Positions 28,581 through 39,740 of a DNA stretch of 45,056 nt are shown here, one piece after another. The stretch comes from JANWZL01 sp041640815 (lineage in GTDB: Bacteria; Pseudomonadota; Gammaproteobacteria; Burkholderiales; Thiobacillaceae): assembly GCA_041640815.1 (NCBI GenBank), contig JBEPZO010000015.1, positions 1 to 45,056 of the forward strand, in the 5' to 3' direction. The notes under the pieces were generated by a model, which saw only the letters and a list, made by a program, of their open reading frames with translations, had not been told where the DNA came from and did not search any database. Position numbers and translations under genes: made by a program. How positions within the stretch are numbered: the first letter of the stretch is position 1; the number at the start of each line of letters is the position of its first letter.

Positions 28581-29057
28581 ATGAGCAAGATTCCACTGAC
28601 CGTCACTGGTGCGCAGAAGCTGCGCGACGAACTCCACCGCCTCAAGACTGTGGAGCGCCCGGCGGTCATTGCCGCCATAGCCGAGGCGCGCGCCCACGGC
28701 GACCTGTCGGAGAATGCCGAGTACGATGCCGCCAAGGAGCGACAGGGTTTCATCGAGGGGCGTATCCGTGAGCTCGAGAGCAAGCTCGCCAATGCCCAGA
28801 TCATCGATCCGCGGCACCTGGATGCAGATGGCCGCGTGGTGTTCGGGGCAACCGTCGTCCTGGTCGATGCCGAAACCGGTGAAGAGGTGCGCTATCAGAT
28901 CGTCGGTGACGACGAGGCGGACATCAAGGAGGGCAAGATCTCGGTCAGCTCCCCCATCGCCCGCGCCCTCATCGGCAAATATGCGGGAGACATCGCCGAT
29001 GTGCATGCCCCGGGGGGGGTGCGCCACTATGAGATCCTCGAAGTGCACTACATCTGA
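28581..29057 (+). CDS. greA: Transcription elongation factor GreA
   Basis: Stimulates cleavage of backtracked RNA by RNA polymerase. The 158-residue protein has an N-terminal coiled coil with the tip acidic residues in GDLSENAEYDAAKERQ, and a C-terminal FKBP-like domain (VVFGATVVLVDAETGEE, ISVSSPIARALIGK). Length is standard. A good AGGAG site precedes the ATG, 24 bp after carB, so it is likely co-transcribed with carAB, an arrangement common in betaproteobacteria. Confidence 0.97.
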   Translation: MSKIPLTVTGAQKLRDELHRLKTVERPAVIAAIAEARAHGDLSENAEYDAAKERQGFIEGRIRELESKLANAQIIDPRHLDADGRVVFGATVVLVDAETGEEVRYQIVGDDEADIKEGKISVSSPIARALIGKYAGDIADVHAPGGVRHYEILEVHYI

Positions 29058-29085
29058 GCGGCGCGCTGCCGTCTTGGCTTGAGGC

Positions 29086-29541
29086 ATGAAACGTCTGCCC
29101 GATCTCATTGCCGCCTGGGCAGTGGCCCTGTGGGTGGGCGGACTGTTCGCCGTCGGCTATCTCGCCGCGCCGGTGTTGTTCCATCAGCTCGAGGACAAGG
29201 CCTTGGCCGGCATGCTCGCTGGCCGCATGTTCAGCCTCATGGCCTATGTGGGCATGGCCTGTGCCGCCTACTTGTTGTTGCACCGACTCATCCGTTATGG
29301 CGGCGCCAGTCTGAAGCAGGCCTTTTTCTGGTTGGCCCTGGTGATGCTGCTGTTGACCGTTGCCCAGCACTTCGGCATCCAGCCGATCATGGCAGAACTC
29401 AAGGCGCAGGCCCTGCCAGCGGACGTGATGGACAGCCTGTTTCGCAGCCGCTTCGAGACCTGGCACGGCATATCCAGCGTCGTTTACCTCATTCAGAGCC
29501 TGCTCGGATTGGCGCTGGTGGCCAAGGCCAATTCAAGGTAA
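29086..29541 (+). CDS. DUF4149 inner-membrane protein
   Basis: A 151-residue integral membrane protein with about four hydrophobic helices: AAWAVALWVGGLFAVGYLAAPVL first, then LMAYVGMACAAYLLL, then AFFWLALVMLLLTVA, and a final VVYLIQSLLGLALVAKA. It fits the DUF4149 (TMEM205-like) family, whose function is unknown. It follows greA by 28 bp. Its end overlaps the convergent yhbY by 9 bp. Conserved in this position in related genomes, but no clear link to GreA is known. Confidence 0.82.
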   Translation: MKRLPDLIAAWAVALWVGGLFAVGYLAAPVLFHQLEDKALAGMLAGRMFSLMAYVGMACAAYLLLHRLIRYGGASLKQAFFWLALVMLLLTVAQHFGIQPIMAELKAQALPADVMDSLFRSRFETWHGISSVVYLIQSLLGLALVAKANSR

Positions 29542-29826
29542 CTGGATGCGCGGCGGCTCGGCCGGGCGATAGATCAACAGCAGCTTACCGATGTGCTGGA
29601 CGGGGGCGGCGCCCAAGGTCTCGCAGATCGCACGCAGGTATGACTCGCGTAGGGCACGGTCGTCCCCGAGCACGCGAATCTTGATCAGCTCGTGGGCTGT
29701 GAGACAGCGGGCAGTCTCCCGCATCACCGCCTCGGTCAGACCGCTGGCGCCGATCATCACCACCGGTTTCAACCCGTGCGCGAGCGACTTCAAGTACTTG
29801 CGCTGGAGGGGTGTAAGCTCAAGCAT
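29533..29826 (-). CDS. yhbY: YhbY, ribosome-assembly RNA-binding protein (CRM domain)
   Basis: A 97-residue CRM-domain protein that associates with pre-50S ribosomal particles. Conserved features are LTPLQRKYLKSLAHGLKPVV, the GxxG-like loop GASGLTEAV (usually GANGLTE), and a basic HELIKIRVLGDDR strand. It is divergent from rlmE, another 50S factor, with only 30 bp between the start codons, and its 3' end overlaps the DUF4149 gene. Confidence 0.93.
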   Translation of the reverse strand: MLELTPLQRKYLKSLAHGLKPVVMIGASGLTEAVMRETARCLTAHELIKIRVLGDDRALRESYLRAICETLGAAPVQHIGKLLLIYRPAEPPRIQLP

Positions 29827-29856
29827 GCGCTCATCCTGCCAAAACGCCTATGTTAT

Positions 29857-30501
29857 ATGAAACGCCGAGCCAAGACGCGCGCCTGGCTTGACCGGCATGT
29901 GCACGATCCCTATGTGCGGCTGGCGGCGGCGAGCGGTTATCGCTCGCGGGCAGCCTTCAAGCTTCTGGAGATCGATGCGCGCGATCATCTGCTGCGCCCT
30001 GGGATGACCGTGGTGGACCTGGGAGCCGCCCCCGGCGGCTGGTGTCAGGTGGTCGCCGCGCGCCTGCGGGGTACAGGACGCATCGTGGCCGTCGATCTTA
30101 ACCCCATGCCACCGGTGGCGGGTGTCGAATTCATCGCCGGCGATTTCACTGCGCCCGCAACCCAGGCGCGCATCCTCGCCGCGCTCGCTGGCCGACCCGC
30201 CGATCTTGTGATTTCGGACCTGGCCCCCAACATCAGTGGCATCGACTCGGCGGACCAGGCCAGAAGCTACGCCTTGGCCATGCTGGCGCTCGACTTCGCC
30301 TGTCAGTGTCTGCAACCCAAGGGCGCTTTCCTGGTCAAAGTCTTCCAGGGTAGCGGCTTCGAGGACTACATGTGCGCGTTGCGCCAGCGGTTTGTGTGCG
30401 TGCTGACACGCAAGCCGGCCGCATCGAGGGATCGCAGCCGAGAGGTCTACTTATTGGGGCGGCAATTGCGTCGTATTGATCGAGCGGTTGCTTTGGAATA
30501 A
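29857..30501 (+). CDS. rlmE: 23S rRNA 2'-O-ribose methyltransferase RlmE (FtsJ)
   Basis: Methylates U2552 in the 23S A-loop during 50S assembly. From the ATG at 29857 the protein has 214 residues. The SAM site VVDLGAAPGGWCQVV is at 52-66, and the K-D-K-E catalytic tetrad falls at Lys35, Asp121, Lys161 and Glu196, in register with E. coli RrmJ. An upstream extension of the frame into the antisense of yhbY is not coding. It is followed 41 bp later by ftsH, the usual partner gene. Confidence 0.96.
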   Translation: MKRRAKTRAWLDRHVHDPYVRLAAASGYRSRAAFKLLEIDARDHLLRPGMTVVDLGAAPGGWCQVVAARLRGTGRIVAVDLNPMPPVAGVEFIAGDFTAPATQARILAALAGRPADLVISDLAPNISGIDSADQARSYALAMLALDFACQCLQPKGAFLVKVFQGSGFEDYMCALRQRFVCVLTRKPAASRDRSREVYLLGRQLRRIDRAVALE

Positions 30502-30542
30502 GTTTGCCATCAAGGCCTAAACGGGTCGGTAAAGGAGTGCAC

Positions 30543-32492
<1,950 letters not shown>

Positions 32493-32615
32493 GCCGCGGC
32501 GCATCGGTGCCAGACGCCACATCCCCTAAGCCGCGCCGATCGCGCTTGCCCGATTAGACCAAGAGCATCGGCTACGCGCGGCTGCGTGCCGCGCCCTTTC
32601 CCTTTGGGAGGAGAA

Positions 32616-33437
32616 GTGTTCCAGTGCGGTCGCTTTAGCTTTGCGCTCGATCGTCCGCTGGTCATGGGGATCGTCAATGTGACGCCGGACTCGTTCTCGG
32701 ATGGCGGGCGCTATCTCGATACCCGAGCCGCCATCGCGCATGCCTTGGCGCTACGGGATGCCGGCGCCGACATCCTCGACATCGGCGGTGAGTCGACGCG
32801 CCCGGGCGCCAGCCCAGTGAGCGTGGCGGAGGAGATGGCGCGAGTGATACCGGTGCTCGAAGGCCTACGGGATGCCGGTGTGGCGCTCTCGGTGGACACC
32901 ATGAAGCCCGAGGTCATGCGCGCCGCCTTGGCGGCCGGGGCCGACATGGTGAACGACGTCAATGCCCTGCGCGCACCGGGGGCCTTACAGGCGGTGGCGG
33001 CCTCTCGGGCCGGCCTCTGCCTGATGCACATGCAGGGCGAGCCGCGCACCATGCAGGTGCATCCGCACTACGGTGACGTGGTGGCGGAGGTCAAGGCCTT
33101 TCTCGCCGAGCGGGTTGCGGCTGCCGTGGCGGCAGGCATAGACCCTAGCCGCATCCTCGTCGACCCTGGCTTTGGTTTCGGCAAGGACTTAGGGCACAAT
33201 CTCGCCCTGTTCAAGCAGTTGCGGCAGTTTACCGATATTGCCCCCGTGCTCGTTGGGGTGTCCAGGAAATCGATGCTCGGCGCCATCACCAACACAGAGG
33301 TCTCGGCGCGTCTGATCCCGAGCGTGGTGGCCGCCATTCTGGCGATACAGAAAGGGGCGGCGGTGGTCAGGGTGCACGATGTGGGCGAGACGGTGGCCGC
33401 AATAGCGGTATGGCGTGCGATGGGAGGAGAGGATTGA
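32616..33437 (+). CDS. folP: Dihydropteroate synthase
   Basis: Condenses pABA with dihydropterin pyrophosphate in folate synthesis; the target of sulfonamides. The 273-residue TIM barrel shows MGIVNVTPDSFSDGG, DIGGESTRPGA, the SVDTMKPEV strand, DPGFGFGKD and SRKSMLG. A GTG at 32616 with GGGAGGAGA in front is the best start; an upstream GTG at 32586 would put that site inside the gene. The stop overlaps the glmM start by a TTGA. Located between ftsH and glmM as usual. Confidence 0.96.
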   Translation: MFQCGRFSFALDRPLVMGIVNVTPDSFSDGGRYLDTRAAIAHALALRDAGADILDIGGESTRPGASPVSVAEEMARVIPVLEGLRDAGVALSVDTMKPEVMRAALAAGADMVNDVNALRAPGALQAVAASRAGLCLMHMQGEPRTMQVHPHYGDVVAEVKAFLAERVAAAVAAGIDPSRILVDPGFGFGKDLGHNLALFKQLRQFTDIAPVLVGVSRKSMLGAITNTEVSARLIPSVVAAILAIQKGAAVVRVHDVGETVAAIAVWRAMGGED

Positions 33438-34792
33438 GCAGGAGGTTTTTCGGCACCGATGGGGTACGCGGGCGCGTGGGCGAAGAGCCCATTACCCCGG
33501 ACATGGTCATGCGCCTGGGATACGCAGCCGGCCGTGTATTGGTGGCACATGAGCACCATGCCTTGCACGGTGAGCGGCCGGCGGTGTTGATCGGCAAAGA
33601 CACTCGCATCTCCGGCTATATGTTGGAGGCAGCCCTACAGGCCGGCTTCACTGCCGCGGGTGTGGACGTACGCCTGACTGGCCCGATGACCACGCCGGGG
33701 GTCGCCTATTTGACGCGCGCCCTGCGTCTGCAAGCAGGGGTGGTCATATCCGCCTCCCATAACCCCTATGAGGACAATGGCATCAAGTTCTTCTCCGCCG
33801 CGGGCACTAAGCTCCCGGACGAGGTCGAGCTGGCCATCGAGGCGGCCATGGAGCAGCCGATCAAGACCGTCGGGCCCAAGCACATCGGCCGCTCCAAGCG
33901 CGTCGACGATGCAGCCGGACGCTACATCGAATTCTGCAAGAGCACCTTCCCCAGCGCCCTCGATCTGCGCGGCATGCGCATCGTCGTCGACTGTGCACAC
34001 GGCGCCGCCTACCACATCGCGCCGCATGTCTTCCACGAGTTGGGGGCCGAGGTCATCGCCCTCGGCAACGAGCCAGACGGCCTCAACATCAACAAGGAAT
34101 GCGGCGCCACCCACCCCGAGACCATGGCGCGTGCGGTGCGCAAACACCGGGCGGACGTCGGCGTGGCGCTCGACGGCGACGGCGACAGGTTGATCATGGC
34201 CGACAGCAGCGGGCAGATCGCCGACGGCGACCGTCTCCTCTACACCATCGCCCGCCACCGCAAAGAGACAGGTGAACTGACCGGCGGCGTGGTGGGGACC
34301 CTGATGACCAATCTGGGCACGGAACTGTCGCTGCGCAAGCTCGGCTGTGACTTCGCCCGCGCCAAGGTGGGCGACCGCTATGTCCTCGAGCTCATGCAAA
34401 GCAAAGGCTGGCAGCTCGGGGGCGAGACCTCCGGCCACATCCTCTGCCTCGACAAACACACCACCGGCGATGGCATCATCTCAGCCTTACAGGTGTTGGC
34501 CGCCTTGCGCCGCTCCGGCCGCGGCCTGGAAGACTACATCCGCGATTGCCCGGTCTTGCCCCAAGTCTTGATCAACGTCCGCGTCAGCCCTGCCTTCAAG
34601 CTCAACGGCCAGCCCGCCATCCAGCAGGCCGTCGCGGCAGTGGAGGCAGAACTGGCCGACAAGGGCAGGGTGGTGCTGCGCGCCTCAGGCACCGAGCCCG
34701 TCGTTCGCGTCATGGTCGAGGGGCGCGACGAAAACCAAGTCCGGCGCGCTGCCGAGCGCATCGCTGAGGCGGTCCGCCAAACGGCGGCATAA
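33434..34792 (+). CDS. glmM: Phosphoglucosamine mutase
   Basis: Converts glucosamine-6-phosphate to glucosamine-1-phosphate for UDP-GlcNAc, needed for peptidoglycan and LPS. The 452-residue protein has the phosphoserine loop ISASHNPYEDNG (Ser108), the Mg site DGDGDR, the sugar loop GGETSGH and the phosphate-binding RASGTEPVVRVMVEG. The start is a TTG overlapping the folP stop, preceded by GGGAGGAGAGGA; it gives the canonical MSRRFFGTDGVRG. Longer frame extensions lack a family match. Confidence 0.96.
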   Translation: MSRRFFGTDGVRGRVGEEPITPDMVMRLGYAAGRVLVAHEHHALHGERPAVLIGKDTRISGYMLEAALQAGFTAAGVDVRLTGPMTTPGVAYLTRALRLQAGVVISASHNPYEDNGIKFFSAAGTKLPDEVELAIEAAMEQPIKTVGPKHIGRSKRVDDAAGRYIEFCKSTFPSALDLRGMRIVVDCAHGAAYHIAPHVFHELGAEVIALGNEPDGLNINKECGATHPETMARAVRKHRADVGVALDGDGDRLIMADSSGQIADGDRLLYTIARHRKETGELTGGVVGTLMTNLGTELSLRKLGCDFARAKVGDRYVLELMQSKGWQLGGETSGHILCLDKHTTGDGIISALQVLAALRRSGRGLEDYIRDCPVLPQVLINVRVSPAFKLNGQPAIQQAVAAVEAELADKGRVVLRASGTEPVVRVMVEGRDENQVRRAAERIAEAVRQTAA

Positions 34793-34810
34793 GGGCCTAG
34801 CCCAAGCCGG

Positions 34811-34837
34811 AAAAGAAAAAGGCCGCAGTCTGCGGCC
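34811..34837 (-). terminator. Intrinsic terminator of the MliC-like gene
   Basis: GGCCGCA (34821-34827) and TGCGGCC (34831-34837) form a 7-bp GC-rich stem with a 3-base loop. On the minus strand it is followed by TTTTTCTTTT (complement of 34811-34820), so it terminates the lipoprotein transcript 24 bp past its stop. On the plus strand no T-run follows the hairpin, so for glmM it is at most a weak stop. Confidence 0.85.
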
Positions 34838-34861
34838 TGGCGCGTCCGATGCGCTAGTGTC

Positions 34862-35188
34862 TTATTTAGCGCTGCAATTGGTGTAGGCCGCCTTGCCCTT
34901 ATGCACCAGCTCTGTGCTATTACCGTCAGCTAGGCTGAGGACCCATTGCCCTTCATCGTCACGGAATAGACCGCGGTCTCCCCGGGTTAACTCGGCTGAA
35001 CCATCATGGGTACGGATACGGGCGGTGCCGTTTTCGGCATCGTAACGCACAGAAAAGCTCTTTTTGCCCTCGCAGACATAGGTCACGAACTTGCCTGGGG
35101 TCGTCTCAGCGACGGATTTGCCGCTGGTGGCGCACCCCCCGAGAGAAGCGAACGTGGCGGCCGTGAGCGCGATGGCTAGGGTTTTCAT
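34862..35188 (-). CDS. MliC-like lipoprotein (putative lysozyme inhibitor)
   Basis: A 108-residue lipoprotein. The signal ends in LGGC (Cys20) and leads to a mature domain with YVCEGKKSFSVRYDAENG and a closing AAYTNC, resembling MliC/PliC inhibitors of C-type lysozyme; the paired cysteines probably form a disulfide. The mid-region conserved in MliC is only partly kept, so inhibition is not proven. The ATG at 35188 has AGGAG upstream; a longer frame to 35224 runs into the promoter. It lies divergent from pstS, with a Pho-box-like site pointing toward it. Confidence 0.72.
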   Translation of the reverse strand: MKTLAIALTAATFASLGGCATSGKSVAETTPGKFVTYVCEGKKSFSVRYDAENGTARIRTHDGSAELTRGDRGLFRDDEGQWVLSLADGNSTELVHKGKAAYTNCSAK

Positions 35189-35223
35189 GCTGTAGCTCCT
35201 GTTGAAATGAAAGACGCGCGTCA

Positions 35224-35257
35224 ATCGTAGGGGTTGAATATTACAAACCCATGACAG
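35224..35257 (-). promoter_or_regulatory. Pho-box-like site and -10 toward the MliC-like gene
   Basis: On the minus strand CTGTCATGGGTTTGTAAT (35240-35257) has a perfect first CTGTCAT half and a good second half (TTGTAAT). After a 10-bp spacer comes TACGAT (35224-35229), a reasonable -10. This is the layout of PhoB-activated promoters, where the Pho box replaces the -35. By eye about 14 of 18 positions fit the classic consensus. Confidence 0.6.
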
Positions 35258-35291
35258 ACGACATCATTGACCTGAGCCAGCCCAAGGGAGG

Positions 35292-35325
35292 TGATCATAA
35301 ATCTGTAACATTCCCCCCTTACCAT
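35292..35325 (+). promoter_or_regulatory. Pho box and -10 of pstSCAB
   Basis: TGATCATAAATCTGTAAC (35292-35309) matches the Pho-box consensus at about 15 of 18 positions. After a 10-bp spacer comes TACCAT (35320-35325) as a -10. It lies 55 bp before the pstS ATG, so phosphate starvation through PhoB should activate the operon. Confidence 0.75.
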
Positions 35326-35364
35326 GCGTTGGACCATAACTCTTTATAGACAAGGAGCTCACCT

Positions 35365-36375
<1,011 letters not shown>

Positions 36376-36391
36376 TCTCATTCCCTCGCTG

Positions 36392-36419
36392 GAGGGAGGG
36401 CATTGCCCTCTCTCTTTTT
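36392..36419 (+). terminator. Intrinsic terminator/attenuator between pstS and pstC
   Basis: GAGGGAGGGC (36392-36401) pairs with GCCCTCTCTC (36405-36414), ten pairs with one G-T wobble, loop ATT, followed directly by TTTTT. It is 17 bp after the pstS stop and 29 bp before the pstC start. Partial read-through would supply lower pstCAB levels than pstS. Confidence 0.85.
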
Positions 36420-36447
36420 GTCTCGTGTAAGCTTCACCCTGCGGATC

Positions 36448-37389
36448 ATGTCTTCCACCGCCACAGCAGGCATTGCCATGAAAAGCCAGGCCCAAAGGCT
36501 GTCGAAATCAACCGTACGCCGGCACAAGGAAAAGGCCATCGAGATGGTGCTGTTCCTCGCCGCGCTCTCCGCCGTGGCTACGACCACCGCCATCGTCGCC
36601 ATCCTCCTGTATGAGGCCTCTGGCTTTTTCGAGCACGTCTCCCTGGTCGAATTTCTGACCAACACGCAGTGGACGCCGCTGTTTGAAAACCCGCAGTACG
36701 GCATCCTGCCCCTGCTCGCCGGCACCCTGGTGACCACGGGTGTGGCGCTGGCCGTGGCTGTGCCCATCGGGGTGATCGTCGCCATCTACCTGTCCGAATT
36801 CGCCCCACACAAGGTGCGCGAGACGGTGAAGCCCTTCCTGGAGATGCTGGAAGGCGTGCCCACCGTGGTATATGGCTACTTCGCCTTGCTCTTCGTCACC
36901 CCCATCCTGCAACGCTTCATCCCGGACCTGCCCGGTTTCAACATGTTGGGCCCTGGCATCGTCATCGGCATCATGATCATCCCTTATGTGTCGTCCGTGT
37001 CCGAAGATGCCATGCGGGCCGTGCCGATGAGCCTGCGTGAGGGCTCCTATGCCATGGGGGCCACCCGCTTCCAGACCGCGGTGAACGTGGTGCTGCCGGC
37101 GGCCATTTCCGGCGTCTTGGCCGCCTTCATCCTAGGGATATCCCGCGCCGTCGGCGAGACCATGGTGGTGGCTGTGGCTGCCGGCCAGCAGCCCAATTTC
37201 ACCTGGGATCCCACCGAGCCCGCCGCGACCATCACCGCGTACATCGTGCAGGTGGCCATGGGCGACCTGCCGCATGGCAGCATTGCCTACCAAAGCATCT
37301 TTGCCGCCGGCTTGGTGCTGGTGCTCATGACCCTGGTGTTCAATGTGCTGGGGCACGTGCTACGCCGCCGCTTCCGTGAGGCCTACTGA
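36448..37389 (+). CDS. pstC: Phosphate ABC permease PstC
   Basis: One of two membrane subunits of the phosphate importer. The 313-residue protein has six membrane helices and the BPD permease EAA loop (SLREGSYAMGATRFQTAVNVVLPAA). GVPTVVYGYFALLFVTP is a PstC/PstA signature. The frame opens earlier at a TTG inside the terminator, which is not plausible; ATG 36448 and ATG 36478 (CAGG seven bases upstream) are both possible, with 36448 used here. It precedes pstA by one base. Confidence 0.94.
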   Translation: MSSTATAGIAMKSQAQRLSKSTVRRHKEKAIEMVLFLAALSAVATTTAIVAILLYEASGFFEHVSLVEFLTNTQWTPLFENPQYGILPLLAGTLVTTGVALAVAVPIGVIVAIYLSEFAPHKVRETVKPFLEMLEGVPTVVYGYFALLFVTPILQRFIPDLPGFNMLGPGIVIGIMIIPYVSSVSEDAMRAVPMSLREGSYAMGATRFQTAVNVVLPAAISGVLAAFILGISRAVGETMVVAVAAGQQPNFTWDPTEPAATITAYIVQVAMGDLPHGSIAYQSIFAAGLVLVLMTLVFNVLGHVLRRRFREAY

Positions 37390-37390
37390 C

Positions 37391-38326
37391 ATGCATACCG
37401 CAGACCTTGCGACGTTGCGCAGCATGATCGCGCAACACAAGCGCTACGACATCCTGTTTGGGGTCATCGGCCTGATGGCGACCATGGTCGGGGTCGTCAC
37501 CCTGCTGGTCCTGTTCATCGACCTGTTCATCGACGGCTACGGTCGTCTCACCCCCGACTTTTTCCTCAATTTCCCCTCGCGCAAGGCCGAGGAGGCAGGC
37601 ATTCTCTCTGCATGGGTGGGCACCGCCTTGGTGATGCTGGTGACCCTGGTCGCCGCGGTGCCCATGGGGGTGGCTGGGGCCATCTATCTCGAGGAGTATG
37701 CCCCCCGGAATTGGGTGACCGACCTGATCGAGATCAACGTCACCAACCTGGCCGGCGTGCCCTCCATCGTCTACGGCCTGCTCGCCCTGGGCTTGTTCGT
37801 CTACATCTTGGATTTTGGTCAGAGCATCCTGTCGGCAGGGCTCACCCTGGCGCTGCTGATCCTGCCGGTGATCATCGTCGCCACCCGCGAGTCCCTGCGC
37901 GCGGTACCCATCTCCATCCGAGAGGCGGCCTATGCCCTCGGGGCCACCCGCTGGCAGATGGTGAGCCAACACCTCATCCCGTATTCCATGGGCGGCATCC
38001 TCACCGGTGTGATCATCGGTATGGCGCGGGCGATCGGAGAGACCGCGCCGGTGATCACCATTGGCGCGCTGACCTTCATCGCCTTTCTGCCACCGGCGCC
38101 CTTCTCCGTCGATCCGATCACCGATGAGCCCGCCGGCCTCTTCGATTGGCTATTCTCGCCGTTTACGGTATTGCCGATCCAGATGTTCAACTGGGTCTCT
38201 CGCCCGCAGGCCGCGTTTCTCGAAAACGCCGCGGCCACCGGCATCGTCATCATCGTCGCCACCCTGGCCATGAATGGCCTGGCGATCTGGCTACGCTACC
38301 GTATTCGCAAGAACATTAAATGGTAA
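37391..38326 (+). CDS. pstA: Phosphate ABC permease PstA
   Basis: Second membrane subunit of the phosphate importer, 311 residues with about six helices. Signature blocks are GVPSIVYGLLALGLFVY and the EAA loop SIREAAYALGATRWQMVSQHLIP. The ATG lies one base after the pstC stop, so translation is coupled. An upstream frame extension inside pstC is not coding. Confidence 0.95.
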   Translation: MHTADLATLRSMIAQHKRYDILFGVIGLMATMVGVVTLLVLFIDLFIDGYGRLTPDFFLNFPSRKAEEAGILSAWVGTALVMLVTLVAAVPMGVAGAIYLEEYAPRNWVTDLIEINVTNLAGVPSIVYGLLALGLFVYILDFGQSILSAGLTLALLILPVIIVATRESLRAVPISIREAAYALGATRWQMVSQHLIPYSMGGILTGVIIGMARAIGETAPVITIGALTFIAFLPPAPFSVDPITDEPAGLFDWLFSPFTVLPIQMFNWVSRPQAAFLENAAATGIVIIVATLAMNGLAIWLRYRIRKNIKW

Positions 38327-38333
38327 CGACGTC

Positions 38334-39122
38334 ATGACTACCCCCACACACCCTGAGGTCGGCACGCTCAAGGCCGAGGTGAAAAATCTCAGCTTTTACT
38401 ATGGCAAGCAGCAGGCCCTGAAGAACATCGATCTGCCCATTGCGGAAAACAAGGTCACCGCCCTCATCGGCCCCTCGGGCTGCGGCAAATCGACCTTGCT
38501 GCGCAGCTTCAACCGCATGCACGACCTCTACCCGGGCAACCGCTATGAGGGCGACATCATGCTCTACCCGGACAACATCAACATCATCGGCAAGGGGGTG
38601 GACCCGATCGAGGTGCGCATGCGCATCTCCATGGTGTTCCAGAAACCCAACCCCTTTCCCAAGTCCATCTATGAGAACGTCGCCTACGGCCTGCGGGTGC
38701 GGGGAGAGAATCGCAAGAGCGTTCTCGATGATCGAGTAGAAGAGGCGTTGCGTGGCGCTGCCTTATGGGAAGAGGTCAAAGATCGTCTCGATCAGCAAGC
38801 CTTCAATCTATCTGGCGGACAGCAGCAGCGTCTGTGCATCGCGCGCGCCTTGGCTGCGGAACCGGAGATCATCCTCTTCGATGAGCCGACCTCGGCCCTG
38901 GATCCGATCGCCACGGCCAGTATCGAAGAATTGGTGGCGGAGCTGAAGCAAAAGGTCACCATCATCATTGTCACCCACAATATGCAGCAGGCGGCGCGGG
39001 TGTCGGACTTCACGGCCTTCATGTACATGGGGGAACTCGTCGAATTCGGCGCTACAGACGAATTGTTTGTGAAACCCAAGCGCAAGCAGACGGAGGACTA
39101 CATCACCGGACGCTTTGGTTGA
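38334..39122 (+). CDS. pstB: Phosphate ABC transporter ATPase PstB
   Basis: ATPase of the phosphate importer, 262 residues. Walker A GPSGCGKS lies at 46-53, RSFNRMHDLYPGNRYEG follows as in all PstB, then MVFQKPNPFPKSIYENVAYG, the signature LSGGQQQRLCIARAL and Walker B IILFDEPTSALDP. It starts 7 bp after pstA. A phoU gene usually follows pstB; here an unrelated 80-residue gene follows instead, so phoU must be elsewhere or absent. The 153 bp after its stop hold no clear terminator. Confidence 0.97.
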   Translation: MTTPTHPEVGTLKAEVKNLSFYYGKQQALKNIDLPIAENKVTALIGPSGCGKSTLLRSFNRMHDLYPGNRYEGDIMLYPDNINIIGKGVDPIEVRMRISMVFQKPNPFPKSIYENVAYGLRVRGENRKSVLDDRVEEALRGAALWEEVKDRLDQQAFNLSGGQQQRLCIARALAAEPEIILFDEPTSALDPIATASIEELVAELKQKVTIIIVTHNMQQAARVSDFTAFMYMGELVEFGATDELFVKPKRKQTEDYITGRFG

Positions 39123-39275
39123 TGCAGGGCAATGGGCAATCGTGCATGCGTCTACTGCGCATAAGCCGCCATGCTGCTACGTGGGTATCTACCGTTCCAG
39201 CGCGACCTACGATTCGGGTATCATTGTGGTGTCCTGACAACCTGCCCTTAAGTGCGGGCTAAAGGAAGCGAAACC

Positions 39276-39518
39276 ATGCCGAACGCCGTAAAGTCGATTG
39301 CGAAGTATGTCCATAAGCACCAAGGGGAGGAGGGCGCGATAGTTCTGCGCGAACTTTGTGAGGCCTTAGAAAACGATAAACCCTTCGTGCTAGCGCGTCT
39401 GTACGACATACCACCGCAGGCTTTCGAGCTGGCGATGAACCTTATCGTCAACTGGCGCCTAGATCGGTACCTGACCAAGCGGCGATTTGCCAAATATTTC
39501 GCTGAACTGAGTGACTAA
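39276..39518 (+). CDS. Small helical protein of unknown function
   Basis: An 80-residue protein that I do not recognise. It is basic at both ends (MPNAVKSIAKYVHKHQ and YLTKRRFAKYF), with a central ELCEALENDKPFVLARLYDIPPQ and a helical AFELAMNLIVNWRLD. It has no signal peptide or membrane segment and looks all-helical. AAAGGAAG upstream of the ATG is a strong ribosome site, so it is very likely expressed. A TATCAT -10-like box lies at 39219-39224. It stands alone between pstB and tpiA. DNA-, RNA- or protein-binding are all possible; none is supported. Confidence 0.7.
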   Translation: MPNAVKSIAKYVHKHQGEEGAIVLRELCEALENDKPFVLARLYDIPPQAFELAMNLIVNWRLDRYLTKRRFAKYFAELSD

Positions 39519-39683
39519 TCGAGGGTCTTAGCCCGCGCCCTTCGCCTGCCAGATATGGGTAGCTGGTCATAGGGCACCTCTATCTTGGCAGTTGCCTAGC
39601 CACCGTGCGGTCGTAAAGGCCGCTTGCCCAAGCGATGGCCGAACGTGATGACTCGCGTTTTTGCTGCCTGACGGTCCAGCGCA

Positions 39684-39712
39684 TTGACCGAGGCAGCGGT
39701 AGAGAATAACAT
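39684..39712 (+). promoter_or_regulatory. Candidate sigma-70 promoter of tpiA-secG
   Basis: TTGACC (39684-39689) and TAACAT (39707-39712) are separated by 17 bp, 29 bp before the tpiA ATG. The rest of the 39519-39740 gap shows no gene that I recognise. Confidence 0.6.
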
Positions 39713-39740
39713 TTGCAGCTTCTTTGCGGATAGATCAGTT

